Source: Rhypophila decipiens | Lineage: Eukaryota; Ascomycota; Sordariomycetes; Sordariales; Naviculisporaceae | Assembly: GCA_033297075.1 (NCBI GenBank) | Contig: MU858208.1 | Location: forward strand, 1 to 64,000 | Reading direction: 5' to 3' | Length of the DNA stretch: 64,000 nt | Shown here: positions 50,001 through 59,215 of the stretch, piece by piece | Layout: each line of letters starts with the position of its first letter | Numbering within the stretch: the stretch's first letter is position 1 | Notes under the pieces: generated by a model | Told to the model about the DNA's origin: nothing | Seen by the model: the letters and a program-made list of their open reading frames with translations, nothing else | The model's database searches: none | Program-made: the position numbers and the translations under genes

Positions 50001-50597
50001 GTGAGGTCGAAAGAAAGCTGTTTGCTCCACAGCCGGTTTTAGTGTGAGCATGGACTTGCTGGCGAAGATTCGGGCGGCAAGGTGGATCAGGCCCCGGCGC
50101 CGTCTGGAGTTCGGGAGTGTCACCAGCGGAAGAGGGCGGCAAGCCCCATCACCCCGCTATTTATCTCCCTTCTCCACCGAACTTTCCCGGACAAGGCTCT
50201 CGGCTCGGAGATTGGAGAAGCGCCACATCAAAGCTTTGACCCACTTTGTCAACCACTTCACCGAGAGCACCAGCACCAGGCATCGAACCACGTGATTTTA
50301 ATGTTTTCGCCAGCATCAACGACATCCACAAAAGAAAACGCTTTCATCAACGACTAACTCGACGTGACATTGTTACCGGTTAGAATCAAACTCTAAACCA
50401 AGGACGCCTCATTTGCCATTAATCCATAGCGAAGGAGTAAGTCGTCCGAGCCAAGAGGCCGAGTACGTGAACCACTGGCGACTGGTGCCATTGATGCCGA
50501 TGACTCCAAGAGAACAGATATCGAACGCGTCGAGTAGACATTGAAGACGGTAGTTCTGCTTATTTATATCTGTGGCGTCCCCTCCAGCGCCTCCACG

Positions 50598-53222
50598 ATG
50601 GAGTTCAACATCGAGGACCTGCCCGTTCTTTTCCCATATCCGCGGATATACCCAGAACAATATGCGTATATGGTAGACCTGAAAAAGACGCTCGATGCCG
50701 GCGGAAACTGCGTGCTAGAGATGCCTTCGGGCACGGGCAAGACAGTGACCCTGCTGGCGCTCATTGTCGCCTACCAGCAACACTATCCATCACACCGAAA
50801 ACTCATCTACTGCTCCAGAACAATGTCGGAAATCGAAAAGGCCCTGGTCGAGCTCAAAGAGCTGATGAAGTTTCGGGCAGAGAGACTTGGCTACGAGGAA
50901 GAGTTCCGAGGCCTTGGCCTCACCAGTCGAAAGAACTTGTGTCTCCATCCGTCCGTCAAGCGTGAAAAGAGCGGAAGCGTTGTGGACGCCCGGTGCCGTA
51001 GTCTAACGGCAGGCTTCGTCAAAGAAAAAAAGGAGAAGGGAGAAAACGTCGACGTGTGCATATACCATGATGTCAGTTGGACTATTCCCTCGGTTTGCTG
51101 GACATGAGATGCTAAAAATATGTGCCCAGAACCTCGACAACCTGGAACCACACAATTTGATCCCCAACGGGATCTGGACGCTGGATGGCCTCCTCAAGTA
51201 CGGCGAGCAGCACAAGCAATGCCCGTACTTTACTGCTCGTCGCATGGTATGTTGCTCTTTAATCAATCGAAGCCACACGACTAACTGTTTCTGTGTAGAT
51301 GCAATTCTGCAATGTCATAATCTACTCATACCACTATCTCTTGGATCCCAAAATTGCGGAGCGAGTATCCAAGGATCTCTCCAAAGATTGCATTGTGGTA
51401 TTTGATGAAGCTCACAATATCGACAACGTCTGCATCGAGTCTTTGAGCACGGATATTACAGAGGACTCACTACGAAAGGCGACGAGAGGGGCACAGAATC
51501 TCGAGACCAAGATCAACGAGATGAGAGAATCCGATCAGCAGAAGCTGCAAGACGAATACGAAAAGCTCGTTGAGGGACTTCGTGGAGCGGACGATGGACG
51601 TCAAGAAGACTCTTTCATGGCGAATCCTAGTAAGTCTTTTCACTTCTGCGGTTAATTTGGGGGACAGATCTCTAACACTTGTAACAGCGCTTCCTGATGA
51701 TCTCTTGAAAGAGGCAGTGCCTGGCAACATCAGGAGAGCCGAGCACTTTGTGGGGTTTCTGAGGAGATTCATCGAGTATCTCAAGGTATGCTGCCCCGGA
51801 CTTGGATATTATGTCGTAAACCAATATCTGACGTGAAATCGCCCATAGACTCGTATGAAAGTCCGGCAGGTCATCTCGGAAACACCACCTTCTTTCCTGG
51901 CCCATCTAAAGGAGTACACATTCATCGAAAAGAAGCCTCTTCGGTTCTGTGCCGAGCGTTTGACTTCTTTGGTGAGGACGCTTGAGCTCACAAACATTGA
52001 GGACTACCAACCTCTCCAAGAAGTAGCCACTTTCGCAACGCTGGTGGCAACTTACGAGAAAGGTTTCCTCCTCATTCTGGAACCATACGAGTCGGACACG
52101 GCCGAAGTGCCTAATCCTGTCCTCCACTTTACCTGCCTCGACGCTGCCATCGCCATCAAGCCCGTCTTTGACCGCTTCAGCTCAGTCATCATCACCTCGG
52201 GAACCATTTCCCCACTCGAAATGTATCCAAAAATGCTCGACTTTACCACGGTTGTCCAGGAGTCTTACAGCATGACCCTGGCGAGAAAGTCATTCCAGCC
52301 CATGATTGTAACCAGAGGGAGCGATCAGGCGGCCATCTCGACCGGCTTCCAGGTCAGAAACGAGCCTAGTGTGGTTCGAAACTACGGAAACCTGCTGACC
52401 GAGTTCTCCCGCATCACTCCGGACGGCATGGTCGTCTTTTTCCCCTCGTATCTCTACATGGAGTCCATCATCAGCATGTGGCAGGGCATGGGGATCCTGG
52501 ACGAGGTGTGGAAATACAAGCTGATCCTCGTCGAGACCCCCGACGCGCAGGAGACGTCGCTGGCGCTCGAGACGTACCGCACCGCATGCGCCAACGGGCG
52601 TGGTGCCGTCCTGCTGTGCGTCGCCCGAGGAAAAGTCTCGGAGGGTATCGATTTCGACCACCAGTACGGACGCACTGTGCTCTGCATCGGCGTGCCGTTC
52701 CAGTATACCGAGTCCCGTATCCTCAAAGCCCGGCTCGAGTTCTTGCGGGAGACGTACCGCATCCGCGAGAACGACTTTTTGTCCTTCGACGCTATGCGGC
52801 ACGCGGCACAGTGTCTTGGTCGTGTGCTCCGAGGCAAAGACGACTACGGCCTGATGATTCTGGCGGATCGGAGGTTCCAGAAGAAACGAGGGCAGCTGCC
52901 CAAGTGGATCAACCAGGCAATGGCCGAGAAGGATACTAATCTGAGCACAGACATGGCGGTGAGCCTGGCCAGGAAGTTCCTCACCGATATCATGCAGGAT
53001 GTCGAGACTACCGTCGTTGAGGGCGTTAGTACCTGGAGCATAGAGGACCTGCGGCAGCATCAGGCAAAGATGGCCGACGAGACGATCAAGGCCCTGACGG
53101 CTGCTCGTGAGAAGCAGCTTGAGGACGAGGCTATGGCGGAGGGACGTCGGGCTGAGGGCGCCGAGAGTGATTACGAGATGGACGAGGATGACGAGGCCGA
53201 GTTGATGGCCTTGGATGGCTGA
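50598..53222 (+). CDS. RAD3: TFIIH helicase subunit RAD3/XPD
   Basis: This is the 5'-3' DNA helicase of TFIIH, needed for nucleotide excision repair and structurally for RNA polymerase II initiation. Exons 50598-51071, 51130-51246, 51299-51629, 51688-51785 and 51849-53222 (introns of 52-63 bases) encode 797 residues; yeast Rad3 has 778. The start [21 protein letters not shown] matches the family. Walker A is SGTGKT (44-49). The iron-sulphur cluster cysteines are C115, C133, C154 and C189, and the DEAH box is at 233-236. The conserved helicase-2 segments include [23 protein letters not shown] and [10 protein letters not shown]. The C-terminus is acidic ([13 protein letters not shown]). The first intron uses an uncommon GTCAGT donor. 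An in-frame ATG 19 codons upstream (50541) could add a short leader but is unlikely to be used. The gene is convergent with the NRAMP gene. Confidence 0.95.
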
Positions 53223-53544
53223 ATTGGTGGTGGGAGCGGTTTAATGGAGTTTTGGCTGTATTACTTGTATGAGGAATGTGTACCATCTGACCGCATTCAT
53301 ACGAGTTTGTAGTGTGATGATGCGAGGCCCTCACGCTCTCTACACCGGTGCGGTCTTTGTAGCTGGACCAGCAAATAACAAATCCCAACCAATATTCAAT
53401 TGCGGTTTTTTTCTAAATGAGTTTCCCTCTTTCGGTGTTGCTTGGCTCGTTTCCTTGGTACCTTTCGTTTCTTCGTTAATTTGGTATGCACATGCTTCCT
53501 TATGTACCCCCCAACCAACCTGCCTCACAACAGCACAGTGGCAA
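53223..53544. other. Convergent 3' spacer XPD/NRAMP
   Basis: About 320 bases separate two convergent stop codons, so the 3' untranslated regions probably meet or overlap here. No coding content is seen. Confidence 0.5.
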
Positions 53545-55428
53545 TCAACCATCATCGACAGTAATCCCCAACCCAACCAGCACAATAGTAGCAATATCCA
53601 TAACAGCAACCAACAACCAAAACAACCAGCCAAAAAAGCTCGTAACATGATGATTCCTAAAATTGACCATCTCAACCGTTGTCTGCCCCTCCCCAGCTGC
53701 ATCACCCCCAACAACAACGCCATGCTGCTGCTGCTCCCCTCCTTCCCTCGTTGACACCACAGGAACAGACATGTACTTGCCAAAACTGGTATACAACACC
53801 ACCGGAAAGGTAATAGGAACCAGCGCGACAGCCAAGAGATAGTTGCACGCGACCATGGCCTTGGACAGGCCCTCTTTGCCGACCGAGACGGCAATAATAA
53901 GCGCGGGGATGATTGCCACGAGACGGGTGATCAAGCGGCGTAGAAACGGAGAGACGCGGATGTTGAAGGCGCCTTCCATTACGATCTGCCCTGCGATGGT
54001 CGACACGATGCCCGCGCTGATGCCGCTGAACAAGAGGGACACGGCGAACATGATGCCTGCTGCTGGGGCGATGGTTGTGCTGAAGAGGTCGAATAGGGAG
54101 TAGAGGTCTGAGGATACTTCGGCCTCACCAGGTTCTGGTTCGTCGCGCCGGTCGAGGGAGGAGGGGTCGTCGGGTTGTTTGTAAAATGCTGATCCGGCGA
54201 TTATTACCAGGGCCGAGTTTACGAATATTGCTACCGTGAAGAGGGTTAGGCTTAGCTCGGCTATGGAGTAGCTCAGGCAGGACTTGATGGCTTGGACTGA
54301 AGGGCGGTAATTTCGACTTGCTGTTGAGTCGGAGGAGGACGAGGAGGACGAGTTTCGCCTTCTGTTTGAGGTATTGGCTGCTGTGGAAGAGTGCTTGGTG
54401 TCAAAGTCATAAAGACGGGCGCGGGACAGGGCCGTCCCGACGTAGAGGGCGTGCGGCATCAGGGTGCCCCCTAGGATGGCGCACGAGGCGTACAGGCCCG
54501 AGTCGACAAAGATCTCCCGGCTGGGCACGAAGCCGCGAAAGACGTCCCGAGCTGGCGCGTGCACCATGGACAGGGCCACGCAGATGGTTACAAAGACTAC
54601 CACGACCAGGATCGAGACGAATATCTCGAATAGCCTGATTCGTCGCAGTTGGCCTGTCGGCGAGTAGAAGAGCAGGATGAGCAGAGTCTCGGCCACGGAG
54701 ATGACGCATGCCGCTGGTAAAGGCAAGGCGGGGATCAGGATGTTGAGGGCGATGGCGGTGCCGATTACTTGGCCTAGGTCTGTTGCTATGATGCTCGCCT
54801 CGGCGACGACGTAGATGATCAGCTCAAGCCAACGGGGCAGCCAGCGATGGTTCATTTGGGCCAGGTCCATGCCCGTTACGGTTCCCAGTTTGACGCACAG
54901 GGACTGTTGGTGGTGGGAGCAGAAACCTGTTAGCATTGACTTTAAATGGTTGGGGTGGCAGTGTGTTCTTCTGCTCACCTGGATATAAATGGCAATAATG
55001 TTGGAGACTAGCACCATGAAGAGGAGTTTATACTGAAATTCGGCACCAGATGTTATGCCGGTCTGGTACTGGTCCGGGTCGATGTAGGCTACACTGATGA
55101 CGGCGCCGGGGCCGAAGAAGAGGAAGAACTTCTTGACCCTGGAAAGCAGCGAAGCAGGGCCGGCCGGCGTAGTCGAGGGCTCATGGTAGACCCGGCTTGG
55201 TGGAGGATCGTCATCGGAGTGTTTGGGCAGCCGTATTATCAGTGATGACTTGATCCTGGAAAACACTCCCCTTTTGTTTGTTGACTGTTGTTGTTCGCTG
55301 AACGAGGAGGAGGTGACCTGGGCAATGACGGCCCTCTTTTCGTCCGCTCCTCCAGCATCTCCAGCTTCACCGGCTTGAATTGGTGGTGAGACATGCTCAA
55401 TGGGGGGACTGTCATGCCCGGCGGCCAT
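53545..55428 (-). CDS. NRAMP-family divalent metal transporter
   Basis: This is a proton-coupled divalent metal (Mn, Fe) transporter of the NRAMP/SMF family. Exons 55428-54979 and 54903-53545 encode 602 residues; the 75-base phase-0 intron joins IYIQ to SLCVKLGTVTGMDL. A disordered N-terminus (1-98) precedes helix 1, which carries GPGAVISVAYIDPDQYQTG. The canonical metal-site motif DPGN is here DPDQ (117-120): Asp is kept, but the metal-binding Asn is Gln. Helix 6 keeps the MPH motif (299-301). A Ser-rich cytosolic loop follows at about 320-345, and about 11-12 hydrophobic helices are visible. The intron is divisible by three and free of stops, so retention would insert 25 residues. The gene is divergent from an exchanger gene, so the pair may both serve metal-ion homeostasis (inference). 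Confidence 0.9.
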   Translation of the reverse strand: MAAGHDSPPIEHVSPPIQAGEAGDAGGADEKRAVIAQVTSSSFSEQQQSTNKRGVFSRIKSSLIIRLPKHSDDDPPPSRVYHEPSTTPAGPASLLSRVKKFFLFFGPGAVISVAYIDPDQYQTGITSGAEFQYKLLFMVLVSNIIAIYIQVSRRTHCHPNHLKSMLTGFCSHHQQSLCVKLGTVTGMDLAQMNHRWLPRWLELIIYVVAEASIIATDLGQVIGTAIALNILIPALPLPAACVISVAETLLILLFYSPTGQLRRIRLFEIFVSILVVVVFVTICVALSMVHAPARDVFRGFVPSREIFVDSGLYASCAILGGTLMPHALYVGTALSRARLYDFDTKHSSTAANTSNRRRNSSSSSSSDSTASRNYRPSVQAIKSCLSYSIAELSLTLFTVAIFVNSALVIIAGSAFYKQPDDPSSLDRRDEPEPGEAEVSSDLYSLFDLFSTTIAPAAGIMFAVSLLFSGISAGIVSTIAGQIVMEGAFNIRVSPFLRRLITRLVAIIPALIIAVSVGKEGLSKAMVACNYLLAVALVPITFPVVLYTSFGKYMSVPVVSTREGGEQQQHGVVVGGDAAGEGQTTVEMVNFRNHHVTSFFGWLFWLLVAVMDIATIVLVGLGITVDDG

Positions 55429-57572
55429 TTTGAAAGATTCGTGCTACTTGTCCCCCAAAGCTTGGAGTTTCTTTCGGGAAAGCAGAAGGTTATTGAATGG
55501 GACAATCAATATATGACGAACACCAGCAAGCCAACTATGAAGGCCGATGGCTAAGGGCAGCGGACTCGAAGAACTCCCGAACGAACCAGTGAGTAATCTC
55601 GCATTGGAACTTGACGGCATGCATCACTGGGAGCACGCTATATACATAACAATCGAGAGACGATGAATTCCTACGAGGCTTGTGGTGAGGAGAGCCCCTT
55701 CGGCTCCATGCCCCCCACCATCACCACCAATATCAATATCGACCTGCATTTCTACTCCCGATGCAACAGCGGGGATCAAGCAAGCAAGCAAGCCATGAGC
55801 TGTAAGCCTGCAATAGGCCGGGCTGGACTGGCTGGGCTGCTGTGGAGCACGAACTGAGAAAGGAGATGGTTGGGCAACCGGAACGTCGGCATCAAGCCAT
55901 CGTGCAGAATAAATTCCTTGGGGGATGGCGACAAAGTCGATAGCATTCTCATTGGAGGGTTAGATCAGATAACAAAAGGTGCGACGATGTGAGGTGCTTG
56001 CAACCTGAGTCCGTATACTGTAGTGTAATCCATGGGTTTTTACCGGATCCTATAGTTTGTACTTGGCGATAAGTCGGCACAAGAGTCCACGGCATATCTT
56101 TCAAGTGCTCCGTAGCAGCCCCGGTTTCTTCAGAGTGCGTATAAAACACCCCTCTTTTCTCTTTTCGCGACCCGACGTCTCGACAAGTCCTCATCGTCAA
56201 TGTCAACCAAAGCTCGTCAACAAACATGTGATTCGAGGTCATCTACCGGTGTCTCAGCGAAGTGATTGAGACGGTGCCTGATATGAATATGCATAGAGAG
56301 ACACTAGCCTCTTCTGTATGCAGCTGAATCGATAGATGCATGCATTGTCCGTATCTCAAAGTTCAAAAGGGACGAAAGAAAAATCAAAGATATGGATATC
56401 ATACCTTGAATCCACAGATGGTTAGCATGTTCGGTTACCGCTATCAAGAGGCTCCTCTCAACGACCTGACGCGCTGACGACGTCCCGGAGCAAAGCTAGC
56501 GAGGCCGCTGAACCTTAACACCAACCCAATCTTGACACACCGCCAGTCCCGTCCTCTGGACTGATGGGTCGTCTGCCAAGCAGCTGATTGACGGTCGAGA
56601 CCGATCGTCGGCTCTTATGGCACCGATTCTAGATTTTTGAGGTCGATATCGCCGACTAGCCACCTACCTCAATTATACGCCCAGCGAACAGGCGAAAGAG
56701 GCTGTCAACGTTCCCAGGAGGGCGAATTAATATGATTCGCATTTCGAGTCTTCGTCGGCACTCTCAGCGAGGAATGGGTGGGTGACAGAAGCAACGTGAA
56801 TGCAGATTGATAAGCTTACCCAACCAGCCAGCATTCTTCTTGGTTCCCAGCATCCAAAAGAGAAACATGATGGGCAGCGATCCTCTGGCGATGACTCCGT
56901 ATCATGTGGCTTACGGAAATGCTGCCAAAGTCTCGAAAATTTTGTGAGAAAAAAATGAACTGTCCGGCGAACTACAGTCTGAACAAGACTATTGATTGTT
57001 TGCGTTGCACAATTGAGATGGTTCCAGGGGGAAGGTGCAGCTGGACACTACCGATTCGGGGTGGGTTTATTAATTTATAGCGGCTGGAGCCGTAGGCCCA
57101 CGGTAGCCTGCAGGGATGGACCTTTCCAAAAGCCGGGTACCAATTCAATGCCAAGTCTCATCCCATCACCGGAATCTGCATGGGGCTTGCTCAAATATCG
57201 ATTTTCTACTTCAGGGCAGGGTCAGCTCTCTCTTGGCCGGGAACCAGCGGGCGGGTAGGTGGGGATCTCACTAAGACAAGCCTCCCAAGACCTTCCTCGG
57301 CCCTTTCTTGGCCATTGTCCCCTGAACTTGGCATCATACAGGAACACGCTCTCTTCATGTTGTGAATCCCAACGACGACCACGAGAGAATCTGTCTGTTC
57401 AGCACCTCACTCTCCAGCGACCTATCTCATCATGTCACGTTGAGCTTTCAACCTCGGTCCTCGCCACTTACCAATGCCCTGAGCCGCGCACAGGGGGCCG
57501 CCCTTCCTCCTTTCGAGAAACTGACAAAAATAATTCCAAAATCAGGGCAAGGAGCAAGGAACAAGAGAAACA
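55429..57572. promoter_or_regulatory. Divergent intergenic region NRAMP/exchanger
   Basis: About 2.1 kb lie between divergent starts and hold both promoters. No gene is recognised; the open frames are short and featureless. The last 150 bases before 57573 are pyrimidine-rich to A-rich, as in fungal leaders. Confidence 0.45.
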
Positions 57573-58853
57573 ATGGCCAGCATCGACACCCTCCTCTTCA
57601 ACATCAGCTCCTTCATCGCCGGCCTCTTTCTCCTCGAGTACGGAGCAGACAAGTTCATCGACCACACGGCCATCGTGGCAAAGCGACTCAACGTCAGCCC
57701 GACCCTCGTCGGCCTCCTGACCTGCGGCGCGGAATGGGAGGAGCTCGTCGTGATAATCGTGGCCCTGAGCCAAAAGAACCCCAACCTGGCAGTGGGCAAC
57801 CTGATAGGATCATCCGTCGCCAACATCCTCGCCTCCTTCTCGCTGGGCCTCTTGTTCATGGGCCAAAAAGCAGAGTTCGACCGCAGCTCCAAGATCTACA
57901 CGGCTGTCCTGCTGGTCGTCAGCTCTGTCTTTGTGCTCTTCCTCCTCGCCATCGGTCACGTCAGCAGCGGTAGCGCGGGATTGCTCAGGTTTATTGCTGG
58001 TGTGTTCCTGATCATCGCCTTTGTCGTTTACGTCGTCTCCGTGTGCTCGCTCATCTACCGGGGTACACTTACTGCGCCCGAGGACTCGGATTCTGATTCC
58101 GACTCGGACGGTAGTAGTAGTGATGGCGACGACTCTGATAGCGACAGCGATGGCCAGTCCGACGACGACCCAAGAAAATCAAGCGATACGCTCACCAGCC
58201 GCCACCACGACGAGGAGCACCATGGGGACAGCTGGGCCAAGGCAAAAGGCGGAGAAGGCAGCAAAGAAGCAGACCATCTCCAGCTCCAACTTTTGGACCC
58301 ATCATCCAAAAGAAAGAGAATGCAAAAAACCTCAAAAATACGAATCATGAAACCCAACAAGCGTCCAAAGCCAGTGCGCCACCACATCTTCCGACTCGCC
58401 CTGGGCCTTGCCGCCCTGCTGGTGTCGAGCTACATCATAGCACACAGTGCCTCGTCCATTGGCCACGAGCTCGGCTTGTCTAGCACGGTAGTCGGCACGA
58501 CTATATTGTCACTGGCTACGACCCTGCCCGAGAAGTTTGTCGCCATTCTAGGCGGTGCTCGTCGTCAGCCGGGCATCATGATTGCTAATACTGTTGGCTC
58601 CAACATCTTCCTCTGCACTTTATGCGGGGGTGTGTTTTTCTTGTGGGGAGGAGGAGGCCGGATCGACAACAACAAACAGTTAGAGCTTAGCTTCACTTTG
58701 TTTGAGGCTCTGGTGATGTGGTTGTCTGCCGTCATTATCCTGGGCGTTGTGTTCGTGGGCGGGAGACGCTGGATGGGCGGTGCCATGTTATGTCTTTACG
58801 CTGTATTCTTGGTGGTGGAGATTACCAACGGTCGCCAGCTTGATGATGATTGA
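57573..58853 (+). CDS. Sodium/calcium exchanger-family membrane protein
   Basis: This intronless 426-residue cation antiporter belongs to the Na/Ca exchanger superfamily, with two alpha repeats. Alpha-1 lies at about 46-90: the usual GTSxPEL is replaced by CGAEWEEL (51-58), followed by NPNLAVGNLIGSSVANI (69-85). Alpha-2 lies at about 305-350: ATTLPEKF (315-322), then GIMIANTVGSNIF (334-346). Both repeats keep an acidic residue at the ion-binding position (alpha-1 Glu; alpha-2 PE). A cytosolic loop (about 165-270) starts with an Asp-Ser repeat (DSDSDSDSD) and ends in a Lys/Arg-rich segment. About ten helices are visible. The layout resembles bacterial YrbG/CaxA-like exchangers more than vacuolar Vcx1. 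Ion specificity is not readable from sequence. Confidence 0.85.
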   Translation: MASIDTLLFNISSFIAGLFLLEYGADKFIDHTAIVAKRLNVSPTLVGLLTCGAEWEELVVIIVALSQKNPNLAVGNLIGSSVANILASFSLGLLFMGQKAEFDRSSKIYTAVLLVVSSVFVLFLLAIGHVSSGSAGLLRFIAGVFLIIAFVVYVVSVCSLIYRGTLTAPEDSDSDSDSDGSSSDGDDSDSDSDGQSDDDPRKSSDTLTSRHHDEEHHGDSWAKAKGGEGSKEADHLQLQLLDPSSKRKRMQKTSKIRIMKPNKRPKPVRHHIFRLALGLAALLVSSYIIAHSASSIGHELGLSSTVVGTTILSLATTLPEKFVAILGGARRQPGIMIANTVGSNIFLCTLCGGVFFLWGGGGRIDNNKQLELSFTLFEALVMWLSAVIILGVVFVGGRRWMGGAMLCLYAVFLVVEITNGRQLDDD

Positions 58854-59215
58854 CTGAATGGATCGACGGCACTTTTACCTACACGATTCTTAATACTTTA
58901 ATTAAACCTTTGTAGAATTAGCTGTGCAACAGGCAGGACAACACGACCCAGAGTCGGCCACGTACTACTACATAGATGACTGTACTAATATCAAATGATC
59001 ATGGAACTTCCAGCATTGTATTACTTGCTTAAAAGGTTTTGTTTAGTATAGTCACTAGATAAAAATGGGTATCAAATTCTCATACTTCTCGACCCTCACG
59101 TCTACCACATCTACGCCGTACTGACACATCAAAATAACGCCATTCCGCTCCCTAATTCAACTTGGACAGAACTGATCACGTCAAGAAAGACCAGCCAACT
59201 AGTAAATCCACGTCA
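58854..59215. other. Convergent 3' spacer
   Basis: About 360 AT-rich bases lie between two convergent genes and contain their 3' untranslated regions. No gene is seen. Confidence 0.5.

Larger units (their letters stand above)
35075..50597. other. 15.5-kb gene-poor region, upstream of zinc-finger gene
   Basis: No gene can be supported across this stretch. Open frames reach 192 codons (plus, 42754-43332) and 207 codons (minus, two overlapping in different frames at 48530-49605). All lack recognisable domains, and several frames are open at once, as expected by chance in GC-richer patches. One minus-strand frame (ATG at 35694, stop 35380) begins with a signal-peptide-like sequence. A 19-base adenine run lies at 47043-47061. 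The final 400 bases hold the XPD promoter and leader. Long leaders, non-coding RNAs or distal control elements of the zinc-finger gene are plausible but not shown. Confidence 0.5.

Noticed and set aside
23783..50597. Whole desert as a RIP-degraded transposon block
   Set aside because: Base composition is mixed and not strongly AT- or TpA-rich on reading, and no transposase or reverse-transcriptase fragment was recognised. A computed RIP index would settle it.
50541..50597. Use of the upstream ATG for XPD
   Set aside because: The family begins at [10 protein letters not shown] (compare the yeast start MKFYIDDLPV). The extra 19 residues would precede a highly conserved N-terminus.
52290..53060. 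Minus-strand frame of 256 codons
   Set aside because: It is antisense to the helicase-2 domain of the XPD gene.
56401..56460. Possible tRNA (GGTTAGCATGTTCGGTT)
   Set aside because: It has D-arm and T-arm-like words, but they are too close together, with no acceptor stem or anticodon arm.
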